NCBI GenBank assembly: GCA_017536405.1
Contig: JAFXHL010000065.1
Location: 1 to 36,643 of the forward strand
Direction: 5' to 3'
From: Oscillospiraceae bacterium
Lineage (GTDB): Bacteria; Bacillota; Clostridia; Oscillospirales; Ruminococcaceae
Length of the DNA: 36,643 nt
Shown piece after piece: positions 1 through 7,917 of the stretch. A program made the position numbers and the translations under genes. A model generated the notes under the pieces. The model made no database searches and had not been told where the DNA came from. It saw only the letters and a list, made by a program, of their open reading frames with translations. Numbering within the stretch: the stretch's first letter is position 1; every line of letters begins with the position of its first letter.

Positions 1-255
1 CCCAAAAGCAGATTTACCGTTGCTTATTATAAATCGGGTGATGAGGAATATCCTTGTATCTTCCCGAATGAACCTATGCTCAAAAAAATTCTTTATAAAG
101 AGGGGAAAGAAATAACTATTTTACTCGATAAGAAACATAGCCGTGTATACGACAGATATTCACTTATAACCTGCTTTGTCGGATTTATGTTTACAGTTAT
201 GACAGTAGCAGGGGCGGTATATTTTATAGTCTCAAACGGAGTTACATTCGGATAG
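1..255 (+). CDS. C-terminal part of a small membrane protein, DUF3592-like
   Basis: The reading frame is open from base 1 and stops at TAG 253-255, so only the last 84 residues are present and the start lies outside the window. The visible part holds a soluble beta-rich stretch (VAYYKSGDEEYPC, then a YKEGKEITILLDKKH strand pair followed by an Asp) and one hydrophobic membrane segment near the C-terminus (about residues 59-80). A G-x-x-V/I-x-I-x-x-D step before a C-terminal helix is the pattern of DUF3592 proteins, whose function is unknown. The family call is by eye. It converges with the minus-strand citramalate synthase gene. Confidence 0.6.
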   Translation, partial: PKSRFTVAYYKSGDEEYPCIFPNEPMLKKILYKEGKEITILLDKKHSRVYDRYSLITCFVGFMFTVMTVAGAVYFIVSNGVTFG

Positions 256-301
256 TAAATAAGGGTATCAGGTTTAAGGTAATGATCGTATAGAAGTAAT
301 T

Positions 302-340
302 AAGGGTACCGAGCCACAAACTCGATACCCTTGATTTGTT
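302..340 (+). terminator. Hairpin terminator after the first gene
   Basis: A 12-bp stem (AAGGGTACCGAG, 302-313, with CTCGATACCCTT, 321-332; one mismatch) has a 7-nt loop and is followed by a T-rich run. It lies between two convergent genes and can serve the plus-strand gene ending at 255. It is nested inside a longer inverted repeat at 261-273 and 372-384. Confidence 0.6.
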
Positions 341-369
341 TATTACGGATTGGCGAAGGGGCTGCCCTT

Positions 370-1947
370 TTACCTGATACCCTTTTCTGTATCCTTTAAA
401 AGTTTGTATCTTATACTGTCAGCGAGTGCTGTAACAGATGCGCCGATAATGTCTGTTGACGCACCGACTGTTGTCCATACATCCTCACCATCGGTTGTTT
501 CGATAAGAACTCTTACCATAGCGGCGGTTGCTGCGTTTCCGTCAACAACACGAACCTTATAGTCGACAAGCCGCATATCCTCAACCTTGGGATAAAATAC
601 TTTGAGAGCTGAACGCATAGCGTTGTCGATAGCGTTTACGGGGCCGTCACCCTCGTCTGCGCCTATCTGTGTCTTACCGTCAACCCTTACCTTTATCATA
701 GCACTTGCGGGCGCTTGTCTGTCGTCTGATGTTTCACCGATTGTCTTGAAATAAACTATATCAAAGAACATATCCATAAGCCCTAAATAGTTTTTGACAA
801 GAAGTTCGAAACTTGCTTCTGCGGCTTCATATTGATAACCGCGATACTCCATTTTCTGAAGAAGGTCAAGGATAGACTGAACCTCTATACTGTCCTTTTC
901 AAGTTCGGGTGCTATCTGTTTTATCTTCGAAAGAATACCGCTTCTTCCGCCTATTTCAGAAATAAGGAAATTTCTCTTGTTTCCGACAAGTGCGGGAGAG
1001 ATATGCTCGAAACTTGATGTGTTTTTGGAAACCCCGTCAATATGCATTCCGCCCTTGTGTGAGAATGCATTTTTTCCTACATAGGCAAGGTTATCGGGGA
1101 GTGTTATATTTGAGATTTCAGCGATATGTCTTGCAACTTTTGTGAGATGAGAAAGGTCGATGTTTTCGCTTAGTTCATAGCCGAGTTTTAGTTTTAAGGT
1201 TGCCATAGCGGAAGAAAGATTTGTGTTTCCGCAACGTTCACCGAAACCTATGAATGTTCCCTGAATGTGAGTGACTCCCGATTTTACGGCAGAGAAACAG
1301 TTTGCTTCAGCACAGCCTGTATCGTTATGTGCGTGTATTCCTATCGGAACAGACACTATTTTTCTTACCTTCTTTGTTATTTCTGCTATTTCGTCAGGTA
1401 AAGTCCCGCCGTTTGTATCGCAGAGAATTATTCTTTCAGCACCTGCTTTTTCCGCTGTTTTTATAACATCGGATGCGTATTCTTCGTTTTCTCTGAAACC
1501 ATCAAAGAAATGCTCTGCGTCAAAGAAAATATGCTTTCCCTTTGATTTTAAAAATGCAATGCTTTCTTCTATCATAGAAAGATTTTCAGAGGGAGTTGTC
1601 TTTATTATTTCACTTACATGAAAAAGCGAACTTTTACCGAAAAGAGAAATATAATCTGCTGAACAATCCGCAAGTTTTAAAAGCGCCTCGTCGTTTTCTG
1701 CTTTTTCTTCTTTTCTTCTTGTTGAGCCGAAAGCAACTATCTTTGAGTTTTTCGTTTCTATCTTTCTTATGCTTTCAAAAAATTCAAGGTCCTTAGGGTT
1801 TGAAGCGGGAGTTCCTGCTTCTATGAAATCTATGCCGAAATCGTCAAGTATCTTTATTATGTTGATTTTATCCTGTAATGAAAAAATAATCCCCTCTCCC
1901 TGTGCGCCGTCACGCAGGGTAGAGTCGAGTATTTCAAGTCTTTCCAA
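370..1947 (-). CDS. cimA: Citramalate synthase (2-isopropylmalate/homocitrate synthase family)
   Basis: Condenses acetyl-CoA with pyruvate to (R)-citramalate, the first step of the threonine-independent route to 2-oxobutyrate and isoleucine. The N-terminus LEILDSTLRDGAQGEG is the metal- and substrate-binding signature of the DRE-TIM metallolyase fold. HAHNDTGCAEAN supplies the metal-binding histidines. The C-terminal part resembles the LeuA-type regulatory domain, and the length of about 525 residues fits the long CimA subfamily. I chose a TTG start at 1947 because an AGGGGTG ribosome site lies 8 nt upstream of it; the in-frame ATG at 1983 lacks one and adds unconserved residues. LeuA is the main alternative, but the LDSTLRDGAQGEGI start and a regulatory domain with DDRQAPASAMIKV favour CimA. 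The last codons lie inside an inverted repeat (261-273/372-384). Confidence 0.88.
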   Translation of the reverse strand: MERLEILDSTLRDGAQGEGIIFSLQDKINIIKILDDFGIDFIEAGTPASNPKDLEFFESIRKIETKNSKIVAFGSTRRKEEKAENDEALLKLADCSADYISLFGKSSLFHVSEIIKTTPSENLSMIEESIAFLKSKGKHIFFDAEHFFDGFRENEEYASDVIKTAEKAGAERIILCDTNGGTLPDEIAEITKKVRKIVSVPIGIHAHNDTGCAEANCFSAVKSGVTHIQGTFIGFGERCGNTNLSSAMATLKLKLGYELSENIDLSHLTKVARHIAEISNITLPDNLAYVGKNAFSHKGGMHIDGVSKNTSSFEHISPALVGNKRNFLISEIGGRSGILSKIKQIAPELEKDSIEVQSILDLLQKMEYRGYQYEAAEASFELLVKNYLGLMDMFFDIVYFKTIGETSDDRQAPASAMIKVRVDGKTQIGADEGDGPVNAIDNAMRSALKVFYPKVEDMRLVDYKVRVVDGNAATAAMVRVLIETTDGEDVWTTVGASTDIIGASVTALADSIRYKLLKDTEKGIR

Positions 1948-2027
1948 ATTATATTCACCCCTTATGATGATATATATAATCATCTTAACATAAATAATTC
2001 TCTATTTCAAGTAGAAATCCCGTTATA

Positions 2028-2056
2028 TTGACAGTAAGACACTTTAATGGTATAAT
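2028..2056 (+). promoter_or_regulatory. Consensus sigma-A promoter for the DUF5685 operon
   Basis: TTGACA at 2028-2033 and TATAAT at 2051-2056 are separated by exactly 17 bp. Both hexamers match consensus perfectly. The first gene starts about 35 nt downstream at 2092, so a short leader is expected. Confidence 0.88.
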
Positions 2057-2091
2057 TATTCTCGTATATGTGCATTCAAAGGAGGGGTTTT

Positions 2092-2994
2092 ATGTTCGGT
2101 TATATCAGACCATATAAGCCCCGTATGGAGATATCCGATTATGAACTTTATAAGGCATCTTATTGCGGGCTTTGTAAAGAACTTAAAAAATTCGGAATAA
2201 CATCAAGAATGACGCTCAGTTATGATTTTGCTTTTCTTCTGATTCTTTATATGGCTGTAAATGAAACAGAGATATCTCTCGATAAAAAAGCCTGCATTGC
2301 GCACCCTCTGAAAAAGAGGGAATTTGTGAAATCCTGCGACGCACTTACGTTTACCGCGGCGGCGGAATGTATATCTGTCTATCACAAACTGAAAGACGAT
2401 ATTTCTGACGATGGATTTATGAAAAAAGCGGCGGCGAAAACGCTTTTATCGGGGATGAAAAAGCCCTATAAAAAGGCGAAGAAACTTCTTCCTGAACTTT
2501 CATCTTTAACAGAAGAAAAAATGAAACTTCAGAAAGAAACCGAAGATAAGAAAACGAAATCCATTGATATGGCGGCGGAGCCTACTGCGGCTATTATGTC
2601 CGCTATGGCAGGCGGGATAACGGATAATCCCGAAAAGAAAAGAATTCTTATGAGAATGGGTTATCTTTTAGGAAGATTCATCTATCTCTGTGACGCACTT
2701 GATGATATGGAAAGTGACTATAAAACAGGAAGTTATAACCCGCTTCTTTTGCAGGAAGAAGAATATAATCCTGAAAAGATAAGAAGTCTCGCTAAAGATA
2801 GCATCTATTTTACCTTAGGCGAACTTTCAAACGCTTATGTTCTTTTAGGCGACATAAAATACAAGACAATTACCGATAATGTTATATATATGGGGCTTCC
2901 CTTTGTTGCAGAAAAACTGCTTAAAGGGGAGAGTATTACAAAGGGGAAGAAATCATCTTTTTTAACCGAAGGGAATGAAAATTACAATGAGTGA
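2092..2994 (+). CDS. DUF5685 family protein
   Basis: A 300-residue protein of unknown function. The N-terminus MFGYIRPYKPRMEISDYELYKASYCGLCKELKK is the typical opening of DUF5685, with a CGLC pair that could bind metal or form a disulfide. The rest is helical; the C-terminal half (MRMGYLLGRFIYLCDALDDMESDYKTGSYNP) recalls helical-bundle proteins with DDxxxD acidic motifs, as in prenyl transferases, but no activity can be claimed. The start at ATG 2092 follows AAGGAGG; an upstream in-frame ATG at 2068 has no ribosome site. It overlaps the J-domain gene by 8 nt, so the two are translationally linked. Confidence 0.8.
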   Translation: MFGYIRPYKPRMEISDYELYKASYCGLCKELKKFGITSRMTLSYDFAFLLILYMAVNETEISLDKKACIAHPLKKREFVKSCDALTFTAAAECISVYHKLKDDISDDGFMKKAAAKTLLSGMKKPYKKAKKLLPELSSLTEEKMKLQKETEDKKTKSIDMAAEPTAAIMSAMAGGITDNPEKKRILMRMGYLLGRFIYLCDALDDMESDYKTGSYNPLLLQEEEYNPEKIRSLAKDSIYFTLGELSNAYVLLGDIKYKTITDNVIYMGLPFVAEKLLKGESITKGKKSSFLTEGNENYNE

Positions 2995-3607
2995 TCCTTA
3001 CAGAGTTTTAGGAGTGACACCATCATCAACCGATGACGAAATAAGAGAGGCTTACAGAAATCTTGCGGCTAAATATCATCCCGATGTTCAGGGGCAGGGC
3101 CCTCTTTCTGATATAGCCGAAACGAAAATGCAGGAACTCAACGAAGCATATGACAGAATAATGGATATAAGACGAGGAGGCGGAAAACCCTCATCTGAAT
3201 ATACACAGCAGAGTCATAGCGGAAGTTCACTTTTCGCAGAAATCAGAAGACAGATTCAGCTCGGAAATCTTTCTATTGCAGACGATATGCTCGAAAGGAT
3301 AGATACAGAAAGAGATGCGGAATGGTCTTTCCTGAAAGGAAGCGTATGCTATGCGAGAGGATGGCTTAACGACGCATATCATTTCTTCTCGAATGCGGTA
3401 AGAATGGCTCCTGATAACGCTGAATACAAAGCGGCACTTTCAAATATGGATAACGCTAAAAAAGGGAAGATGAACGGCGATAATTCACCTTATGGAAGCG
3501 ATAAGGGAAGTCTTTGCGGAGAGGGTCTCTGCGATACCTGTCAGCTTCTTATCTGTGCCGATTGTTGTTGTGAATGTATGGGCGGAGATATAATACCGTT
3601 CTGTTAA
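2987..3607 (+). CDS. J-domain protein with cysteine-rich C-terminal tail
   Basis: Residues 3-65 form a J domain with the HPD tripeptide at 31-33, which stimulates the ATPase of DnaK-type chaperones. There is no Gly/Phe region or canonical DnaJ zinc domain, so this is a specialised type III J protein. A TPR-like helical pair follows (about residues 105-155). The last 30 residues carry nine cysteines, including a CCC run and CxxC pairs, ending in Cys; this looks like a metal-binding or lipidated tail. The start at 2987 (MSDPYRVLG) is favoured over 2975, which would have no spacing from the GAAGGGA site. It is second in the operon with DUF5685 and the membrane protein, which suggests a DnaK-recruiting role for that pair. 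Confidence 0.82.
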   Translation: MSDPYRVLGVTPSSTDDEIREAYRNLAAKYHPDVQGQGPLSDIAETKMQELNEAYDRIMDIRRGGGKPSSEYTQQSHSGSSLFAEIRRQIQLGNLSIADDMLERIDTERDAEWSFLKGSVCYARGWLNDAYHFFSNAVRMAPDNAEYKAALSNMDNAKKGKMNGDNSPYGSDKGSLCGEGLCDTCQLLICADCCCECMGGDIIPFC

Positions 3608-3621
3608 ACGAAAGGATTTCT

Positions 3622-4164
3622 ATGAAAAAAATCAGTTATAAGGTAGCGCTGGGTGGCGTTCTTGCGGCGGTCGCTCTGCTTATTATGTTCACCACAGGGC
3701 TTGCTCCTTTTCTAACATATGTTGCGCCGATGTTTGCGGGAATGCTCGCTATCATGATGATGGTTGAGGTTTCTTATGGCTGGGCAACGCTTACTTATGC
3801 GGCGGTTGCGATTTTATGTATACTTGTTACTCCCGACAGAGAAGCGGCATTTTTATACATCTTCTTTTTCGGATATTACCCCATTGTGAAGGGTCTTATA
3901 GAGAAGATAAAAAACGGCGTTTTAAGATGGATTCTCAAATTCGTTGTGTTCAATGTTTCAACGGTTACCTGCTATTTTCTTATCATAAATCTTTTCGGAA
4001 TGAAGGATGTTTTCGACAGCCTTAATTCAATGGGAAAATACGGACTTCTGATTTTCTGGATTGCGGCGAATTTCACATTTTTAATCTATGATAATTTTTT
4101 GAATTCCGTTGCTATAATGTATGTAAAATGGTTCAGAACAAAGTTTTTGAGGAAAAAGAAATAG
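3622..4164 (+). CDS. Multi-pass membrane protein of the DUF5685/J-protein operon
   Basis: A 180-residue protein with about five hydrophobic helices (roughly residues 8-28, 30-52, 54-85, 105-125 and 135-160) and a basic C-terminus (KWFRTKFLRKKK). This is the profile of small ECF-type substrate-binding membrane proteins or unassigned integral membrane proteins; I do not recognise a defined family. The ATG at 3622 has an AAAGGA ribosome site. It starts 14 nt after the J-protein gene, so the three genes form one operon. A J protein next to a membrane protein suggests assembly or quality control of a membrane component, which is inference. Confidence 0.7.
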   Translation: MKKISYKVALGGVLAAVALLIMFTTGLAPFLTYVAPMFAGMLAIMMMVEVSYGWATLTYAAVAILCILVTPDREAAFLYIFFFGYYPIVKGLIEKIKNGVLRWILKFVVFNVSTVTCYFLIINLFGMKDVFDSLNSMGKYGLLIFWIAANFTFLIYDNFLNSVAIMYVKWFRTKFLRKKK

Positions 4165-4198
4165 AAAAATCAAAGAGAGGTTTTTTGGACACCCCTTA

Positions 4199-4207
4199 TG
4201 TTATACT
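4199..4207 (+). promoter_or_regulatory. Extended -10 promoter for the 45-residue peptide gene
   Basis: TG-T-TATACT at 4199-4207 is an extended -10 element about 40 nt upstream of the start at 4248. No good -35 hexamer is seen at 16-18 bp, so this is a weaker call than the other promoters. Confidence 0.4.
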
Positions 4208-4247
4208 TGAATTGTAAGGAAACTTGAAATTCAAGGAGGAACATAAA

Positions 4248-4385
4248 ATGGAAGCAGTAGTAACAATCGTAATTGTAGCGGCTTTAATGGGGCTGGACAA
4301 ACTCGTTACGGAATATAAAACATATTCTGAAAGAAAGAAAGCAATAAGAAAACGCAGTTGTATAAAGGTTAAAAAGACAGCTTAG
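4248..4385 (+). CDS. 45-residue membrane-anchored peptide
   Basis: A small protein with a very strong ribosome site (AAGGAGGA) 7 nt before ATG. Residues 2-16 are hydrophobic (VVTIVIVAALMGL) and form one membrane helix; the remainder is strongly basic (SERKKAIRKRSCIKVKK) and would stay in the cytoplasm. It lies alone between the membrane-protein gene and the VanY gene, 17 nt before the latter, so it may be the first gene of that operon. I recognise no family. Strong initiation signals, a clean frame and a plausible topology support a real gene. Confidence 0.6.
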   Translation: MEAVVTIVIVAALMGLDKLVTEYKTYSERKKAIRKRSCIKVKKTA

Positions 4386-4402
4386 CGTTTTACGGAGGAA
4401 AG

Positions 4403-5218
4403 ATGAAAAAAGGTTTTTTACTTACACTTTTAATCGCGGCAGGAATTATGACATCTCTTTCGGGATGTGCTGAAAAAACAGTCCCTGCGACATCAGACGA
4501 AACTGTTACAACAGAATACATTTCGACAACCGTTCCTATCCCTGACGGCCCTGTCGGTATCGTTGCTTCAACGGATAATAACTATTCTGAAGATACAACC
4601 GCTATGGGAGTAGTTCCTGATACATCAGCGGAAACAACATCAGAAACAACGGTGGAGACTGCTATGGAAGTTACAGGCAAACAGGGAATAGAAACTATAA
4701 ACGGAATAACCTATATTGACGGAGTTCTGATAGTAAACAAAACATATTCATTGCCGAAGGATTATAATCCGGGAGTTGATGCTACTGCTGAAAGTGCTTT
4801 TAAAAAGATGCAGTCAGCGGCGGCTTCTGAGGGACTTAATATCTACATTTCATCAGGCTTCAGAAGTTATGATTATCAGTCGGGGCTTTATGAAAGATAT
4901 GCACAGAGAGACGGCTATGCCGCGGCAGACAGATATTCCGCAAGACCCGGTCATTCAGAACATCAGACAGGACTTGCTTTTGACCTTAACTCGATAGACG
5001 ATTCTTTTGCGGAAACAAAAGAGGGAAAATGGGTTGCTGAAAACTGCCATAAATATGGCTTTATCATAAGATATCCCAAGGGCAAGGAAGATATAACGGG
5101 ATATATGTATGAATCCTGGCATATAAGATATTTAGGAGTCGATATGGCTACAAAGGTTTATGAAAGCGGAAAGACCCTTGAGGAATATTTCGGCATAACA
5201 TCTGAATATGATGAGTAA
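4403..5218 (+). CDS. VanY-type D-alanyl-D-alanine carboxypeptidase lipoprotein (M15B)
   Basis: Trims the terminal D-Ala from peptidoglycan stem peptides outside the membrane. Residues 1-22 are a lipoprotein signal with lipobox LSGC (Cys22), followed by a Thr/Ser-rich linker to about residue 95. The catalytic domain covers about 115-260. Zinc ligands are His187 and Asp194 in SEHQTGLAFD, and His240 in ESWH, with Glu237 as the catalytic base; all are present. The protein should be a membrane-anchored, zinc-dependent enzyme. VanY homologues occur widely outside vancomycin clusters, and no van regulators or ligases are near, so this is probably housekeeping cell-wall trimming rather than resistance. 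Confidence 0.9.
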   Translation: MKKGFLLTLLIAAGIMTSLSGCAEKTVPATSDETVTTEYISTTVPIPDGPVGIVASTDNNYSEDTTAMGVVPDTSAETTSETTVETAMEVTGKQGIETINGITYIDGVLIVNKTYSLPKDYNPGVDATAESAFKKMQSAAASEGLNIYISSGFRSYDYQSGLYERYAQRDGYAAADRYSARPGHSEHQTGLAFDLNSIDDSFAETKEGKWVAENCHKYGFIIRYPKGKEDITGYMYESWHIRYLGVDMATKVYESGKTLEEYFGITSEYDE

Positions 5219-5221
5219 TGA

Positions 5222-5256
5222 AAAACGCAGGACTTCTTGTTCTGCGTTTTGTTTTG
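5222..5256 (+). terminator. Rho-independent terminator after the VanY gene
   Basis: AAAACGCAG (5222-5230) pairs with CTGCGTTTT (5242-5250) around an 11-nt loop, followed by GTTTTG. It begins directly after the stop codon of the carboxypeptidase gene. Confidence 0.8.
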
Positions 5257-5317
5257 TGCAAAGTAATCAAAAAAGCTGTCGATTTTTGAATGTTTTTGCG
5301 ATTTTGTTGTAAAAACC

Positions 5318-5346
5318 TTGATTTAATATTAAAGATATGGTAAAAT
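5318..5346 (+). promoter_or_regulatory. Promoter of the diguanylate cyclase gene
   Basis: TTGATT (5318-5323), 17 bp, TAAAAT (5341-5346) with an extended TGG before the -10. It leaves a leader of roughly 90 nt before the start at 5443. The leader ends with a small CCCTT/AAGGG hairpin (5409-5422) next to the GGAGG site, which could affect initiation. No known riboswitch is recognised in it. Confidence 0.65.
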
Positions 5347-5442
5347 TTATTTTGAATAATTGTACCCTGATTTTAATTTGAAATTATCTGAGGTTTATAT
5401 AAATAAAACCCTTTAAAAAGGGAGTTTCGGAGGAATTTTTCT

Positions 5443-7761
5443 ATGAGAGGAAAAAGAATTAATGTCGGTCTTTTTGTGTGTCACCTCGAAAATGAATTTT
5501 CATCAGCAGTTGTAAACGGTGCTATGATAGCCGCCGAGAAACTCGATGCCAACCTTGTTATCTTTCCCGGAAGATACATAAACGGCGTTTACAACGATGC
5601 TATAAGAACAGAATACGAATATCAGTATAATACAATATTCAGCTATGCATCTGCTAAAAACCTCGATGTTCTTCTTGTTACAACAGGAACAATAGGCGGA
5701 TTTATCACAAAGAAGGAAATGAAAGCAATACTTGATAAGTATGGTGACCTTCCCATAATAACACTCGCATCAGAAATCGAAACATATCCTTGTATAAAAT
5801 TTGATAACACATTGGGTCTTATCGAAGGAATAGAACATATCATTCATCATCACAACAGAAAGAATATCGGTTTTGTAAGCGGTCCCAGCACAAACGAAGA
5901 TGCGCAGGAAAGACTTGCTGTTTATGCTGAAACAATGGTTAAAAACGGCTTCAAATATGACCCTAAGAAGATAGCCTACGGCGATTTTTCTGAATACAGC
6001 TATGATACAGTTTCAGAGCTTTTAAGAAAGAACAGCGGAAGCCTCGACGCGATAGTTTTTGCAAACGATAAAATGGCAATAGGCGGATACAAGGCTATTG
6101 TTGACGCGGGTCTTGAAATAGGAAGAGATATCTCTGTTATGGGATTTGACGATTCTCCCGTTTCAACATCACTTTCTCCCAACCTCACAACAGTAAGGGC
6201 GGATGCTGCTGAACTCGGCTACCGCGCTGTTATCGAAGGAATAAACCTTGTAAAGAACGGAACTATGGTGAACAATATCATCAATACAGTTCTTGTAAAG
6301 CGTGATTCCTGCGGATGTAAAGCTTTCAAATCAAGCGATAACAATACTCTCGGCGATTTCGGTAATATAACAGACCTTACTCCCGAACAGACAGCACACG
6401 CAATCAACAACTATCTTTTCGATAACTTTATGCTCAGCACATATACAGACGAAGCGAAGAATGCTATGTTTGAATTCTCGCTCGAATTCTTCAAATGCGC
6501 TGAAAGAAAGGATTTTTCAAAGGATGAAGAAAAGCTCGTTGTAAATAAGTTCAATAAGGTTACAGCGACAAAGATTCTCCATTCGGTTTCTTTCGAAAAA
6601 TTCTCAAATGTTCTTGATGCTATGTGCCTTAAGGCGACAAAGGATTTTACCGAAGAAGAAAAAGTAAAATTCCATATTATGTTCACATCAATCTATAAAT
6701 CTCTCACAACAATCAGTATCAACGAAAGAGATTCTTATAAAGACCGTGTTCATAATATCGCATGGCTCACAAGTTCGATTTCGAGAGATGTTCTTGCTTT
6801 CGCAAATGACGACCAGAACAAATACGGCGATATAATCGACAAGATGCAGAGACTTGATCTTGATAGTTCATACCTCTTCACATTCGACGAACCTTTCGCT
6901 TATTACAATAATTCTGAATGGGTGCTTCCCGAAAATGTATACCTCAGAGCATATCATAACGAACAGAAAGCAGAAGTTCTTCCGCCCGAACAGCAGGCTA
7001 TAAATGTTCTTGATATCTTCAACAACAAATATACCCCTTCGGACAGAAGATTCACAATGGTTTTAAATCCGCTTATCTCGCAGGAAACACACTATGGTCT
7101 TCTTTTAACAGAACTCGAAAGAGAAAACTTCTGTTTCCTTTCTGCGATAACAGTTCAGATTTGTGCGGCACTTAAAATCATCTCACTCCTTCAGGACCTT
7201 GAAACAACTCAGAAACAGCTTGAAGAAAGCCTCAATGAAATCAGAGCAAATAATATCATTCTCAGCAAGGTTTCAAGAACAGACGAACTCACAGGTATTT
7301 TCAACCGCAGAGGATTCTTTGAAACAGCAAAGGCTGTTATTTCAGCGCCCAACAACGCAGGAAAACACGCAGCACTTGTATTTGCCGATATGGATGGACT
7401 TAAAGTCATCAATGATATGTTCGGACACGACGAGGGTGACTTTGCACTCAAGAAGGTTGCCTATATTCTTGAAGAATCATTCAGAAGCACAGACGTTGTC
7501 GGCAGAATCGGGGGAGATGAATTCTCCGCATTCGCAATCACAAATGCTTCCAACTTCACAAATACAATCAAGAAGAGAATTCACGATATTTCAGCAAATG
7601 TCAATGAACAGTCAGGCAAGCCTTACTACATCAATGTCAGTGTTGGTGTTGTTGAATTCGATTGCGAAAAGGGAACTGATTTCCAGCAACTTCTTGACGA
7701 CGCAGACGCACTTCTTTACGAAGAAAAGAAGAACAAGAAAAAGGTTATTCTTAAATCTTAA
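5443..7761 (+). CDS. Diguanylate cyclase with LacI-type ligand-binding sensor
   Basis: Makes cyclic di-GMP. Residues 5-295 are a periplasmic-binding-protein fold of the LacI/GalR sensor type (RINVGLFVCHLENEFSSAVVNG opening, DAIVFANDKMAIGGYKA and GRDISVMGFDDSP near the end, closing with VKRDSCGCK). The usual N-terminal helix-turn-helix is missing. A middle region (300-580) and a short coiled coil (585-610) lead to the GGDEF domain (about 610-772). The active-site GGDEF is intact at 690-694 and the inhibitory RxxD site is intact at 681-684, so feedback-inhibited activity is expected. There is no signal peptide or membrane helix, so the sensor should read an intracellular sugar or metabolite. 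The gene is monocistronic between a promoter and a terminator. Confidence 0.92.
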   Translation: MRGKRINVGLFVCHLENEFSSAVVNGAMIAAEKLDANLVIFPGRYINGVYNDAIRTEYEYQYNTIFSYASAKNLDVLLVTTGTIGGFITKKEMKAILDKYGDLPIITLASEIETYPCIKFDNTLGLIEGIEHIIHHHNRKNIGFVSGPSTNEDAQERLAVYAETMVKNGFKYDPKKIAYGDFSEYSYDTVSELLRKNSGSLDAIVFANDKMAIGGYKAIVDAGLEIGRDISVMGFDDSPVSTSLSPNLTTVRADAAELGYRAVIEGINLVKNGTMVNNIINTVLVKRDSCGCKAFKSSDNNTLGDFGNITDLTPEQTAHAINNYLFDNFMLSTYTDEAKNAMFEFSLEFFKCAERKDFSKDEEKLVVNKFNKVTATKILHSVSFEKFSNVLDAMCLKATKDFTEEEKVKFHIMFTSIYKSLTTISINERDSYKDRVHNIAWLTSSISRDVLAFANDDQNKYGDIIDKMQRLDLDSSYLFTFDEPFAYYNNSEWVLPENVYLRAYHNEQKAEVLPPEQQAINVLDIFNNKYTPSDRRFTMVLNPLISQETHYGLLLTELERENFCFLSAITVQICAALKIISLLQDLETTQKQLEESLNEIRANNIILSKVSRTDELTGIFNRRGFFETAKAVISAPNNAGKHAALVFADMDGLKVINDMFGHDEGDFALKKVAYILEESFRSTDVVGRIGGDEFSAFAITNASNFTNTIKKRIHDISANVNEQSGKPYYINVSVGVVEFDCEKGTDFQQLLDDADALLYEEKKNKKKVILKS

Positions 7762-7767
7762 AAACAA

Positions 7768-7799
7768 AACACCAGGGCATTTTGCCTTGGTGTTTTTTT
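7768..7799 (+). terminator. Rho-independent terminator of the diguanylate cyclase gene
   Basis: A 12-bp stem (AACACCAGGGCA, 7768-7779, with TGCCTTGGTGTT, 7783-7794; one G-U) with a 3-nt loop, followed by a run of T. Confidence 0.88.
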
Positions 7800-7855
7800 G
7801 CTACTGAAATAAAAAAGCGTGGAGAAGCGAGTCGCTTCCGACGTTTCGTAATAAA

Positions 7856-7890
7856 CAAAAAGGGTACCGGAATATGCTACTCGGTACCCT
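7856..7890 (-). terminator. Terminator of the HU/SCP2 operon
   Basis: AGGGTACCG (7861-7869) and CGGTACCCT (7882-7890) form a perfect 9-bp stem. Read on the minus strand it is followed by TTTTTG, placing it as the terminator of the minus-strand operon that ends at 7918. Confidence 0.78.
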
Positions 7891-7917
7891 GATTTTGTTG
7901 TTTGCTGTAATTATAAA

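Noticed and set aside
1948..2027. T-box or amino-acid-responsive leader for citramalate synthase
   Set aside because: The space before the gene is too short and shows no T-box sequence or stem series.
4403..5218. Vancomycin resistance gene cluster
   Set aside because: Only a VanY-type carboxypeptidase is present; no ligase, dehydrogenase, dipeptidase or two-component system is nearby.
5347..5442. c-di-GMP riboswitch upstream of the diguanylate cyclase gene
   Set aside because: No conserved GEMM core or stems were seen; only a small hairpin near the ribosome site.
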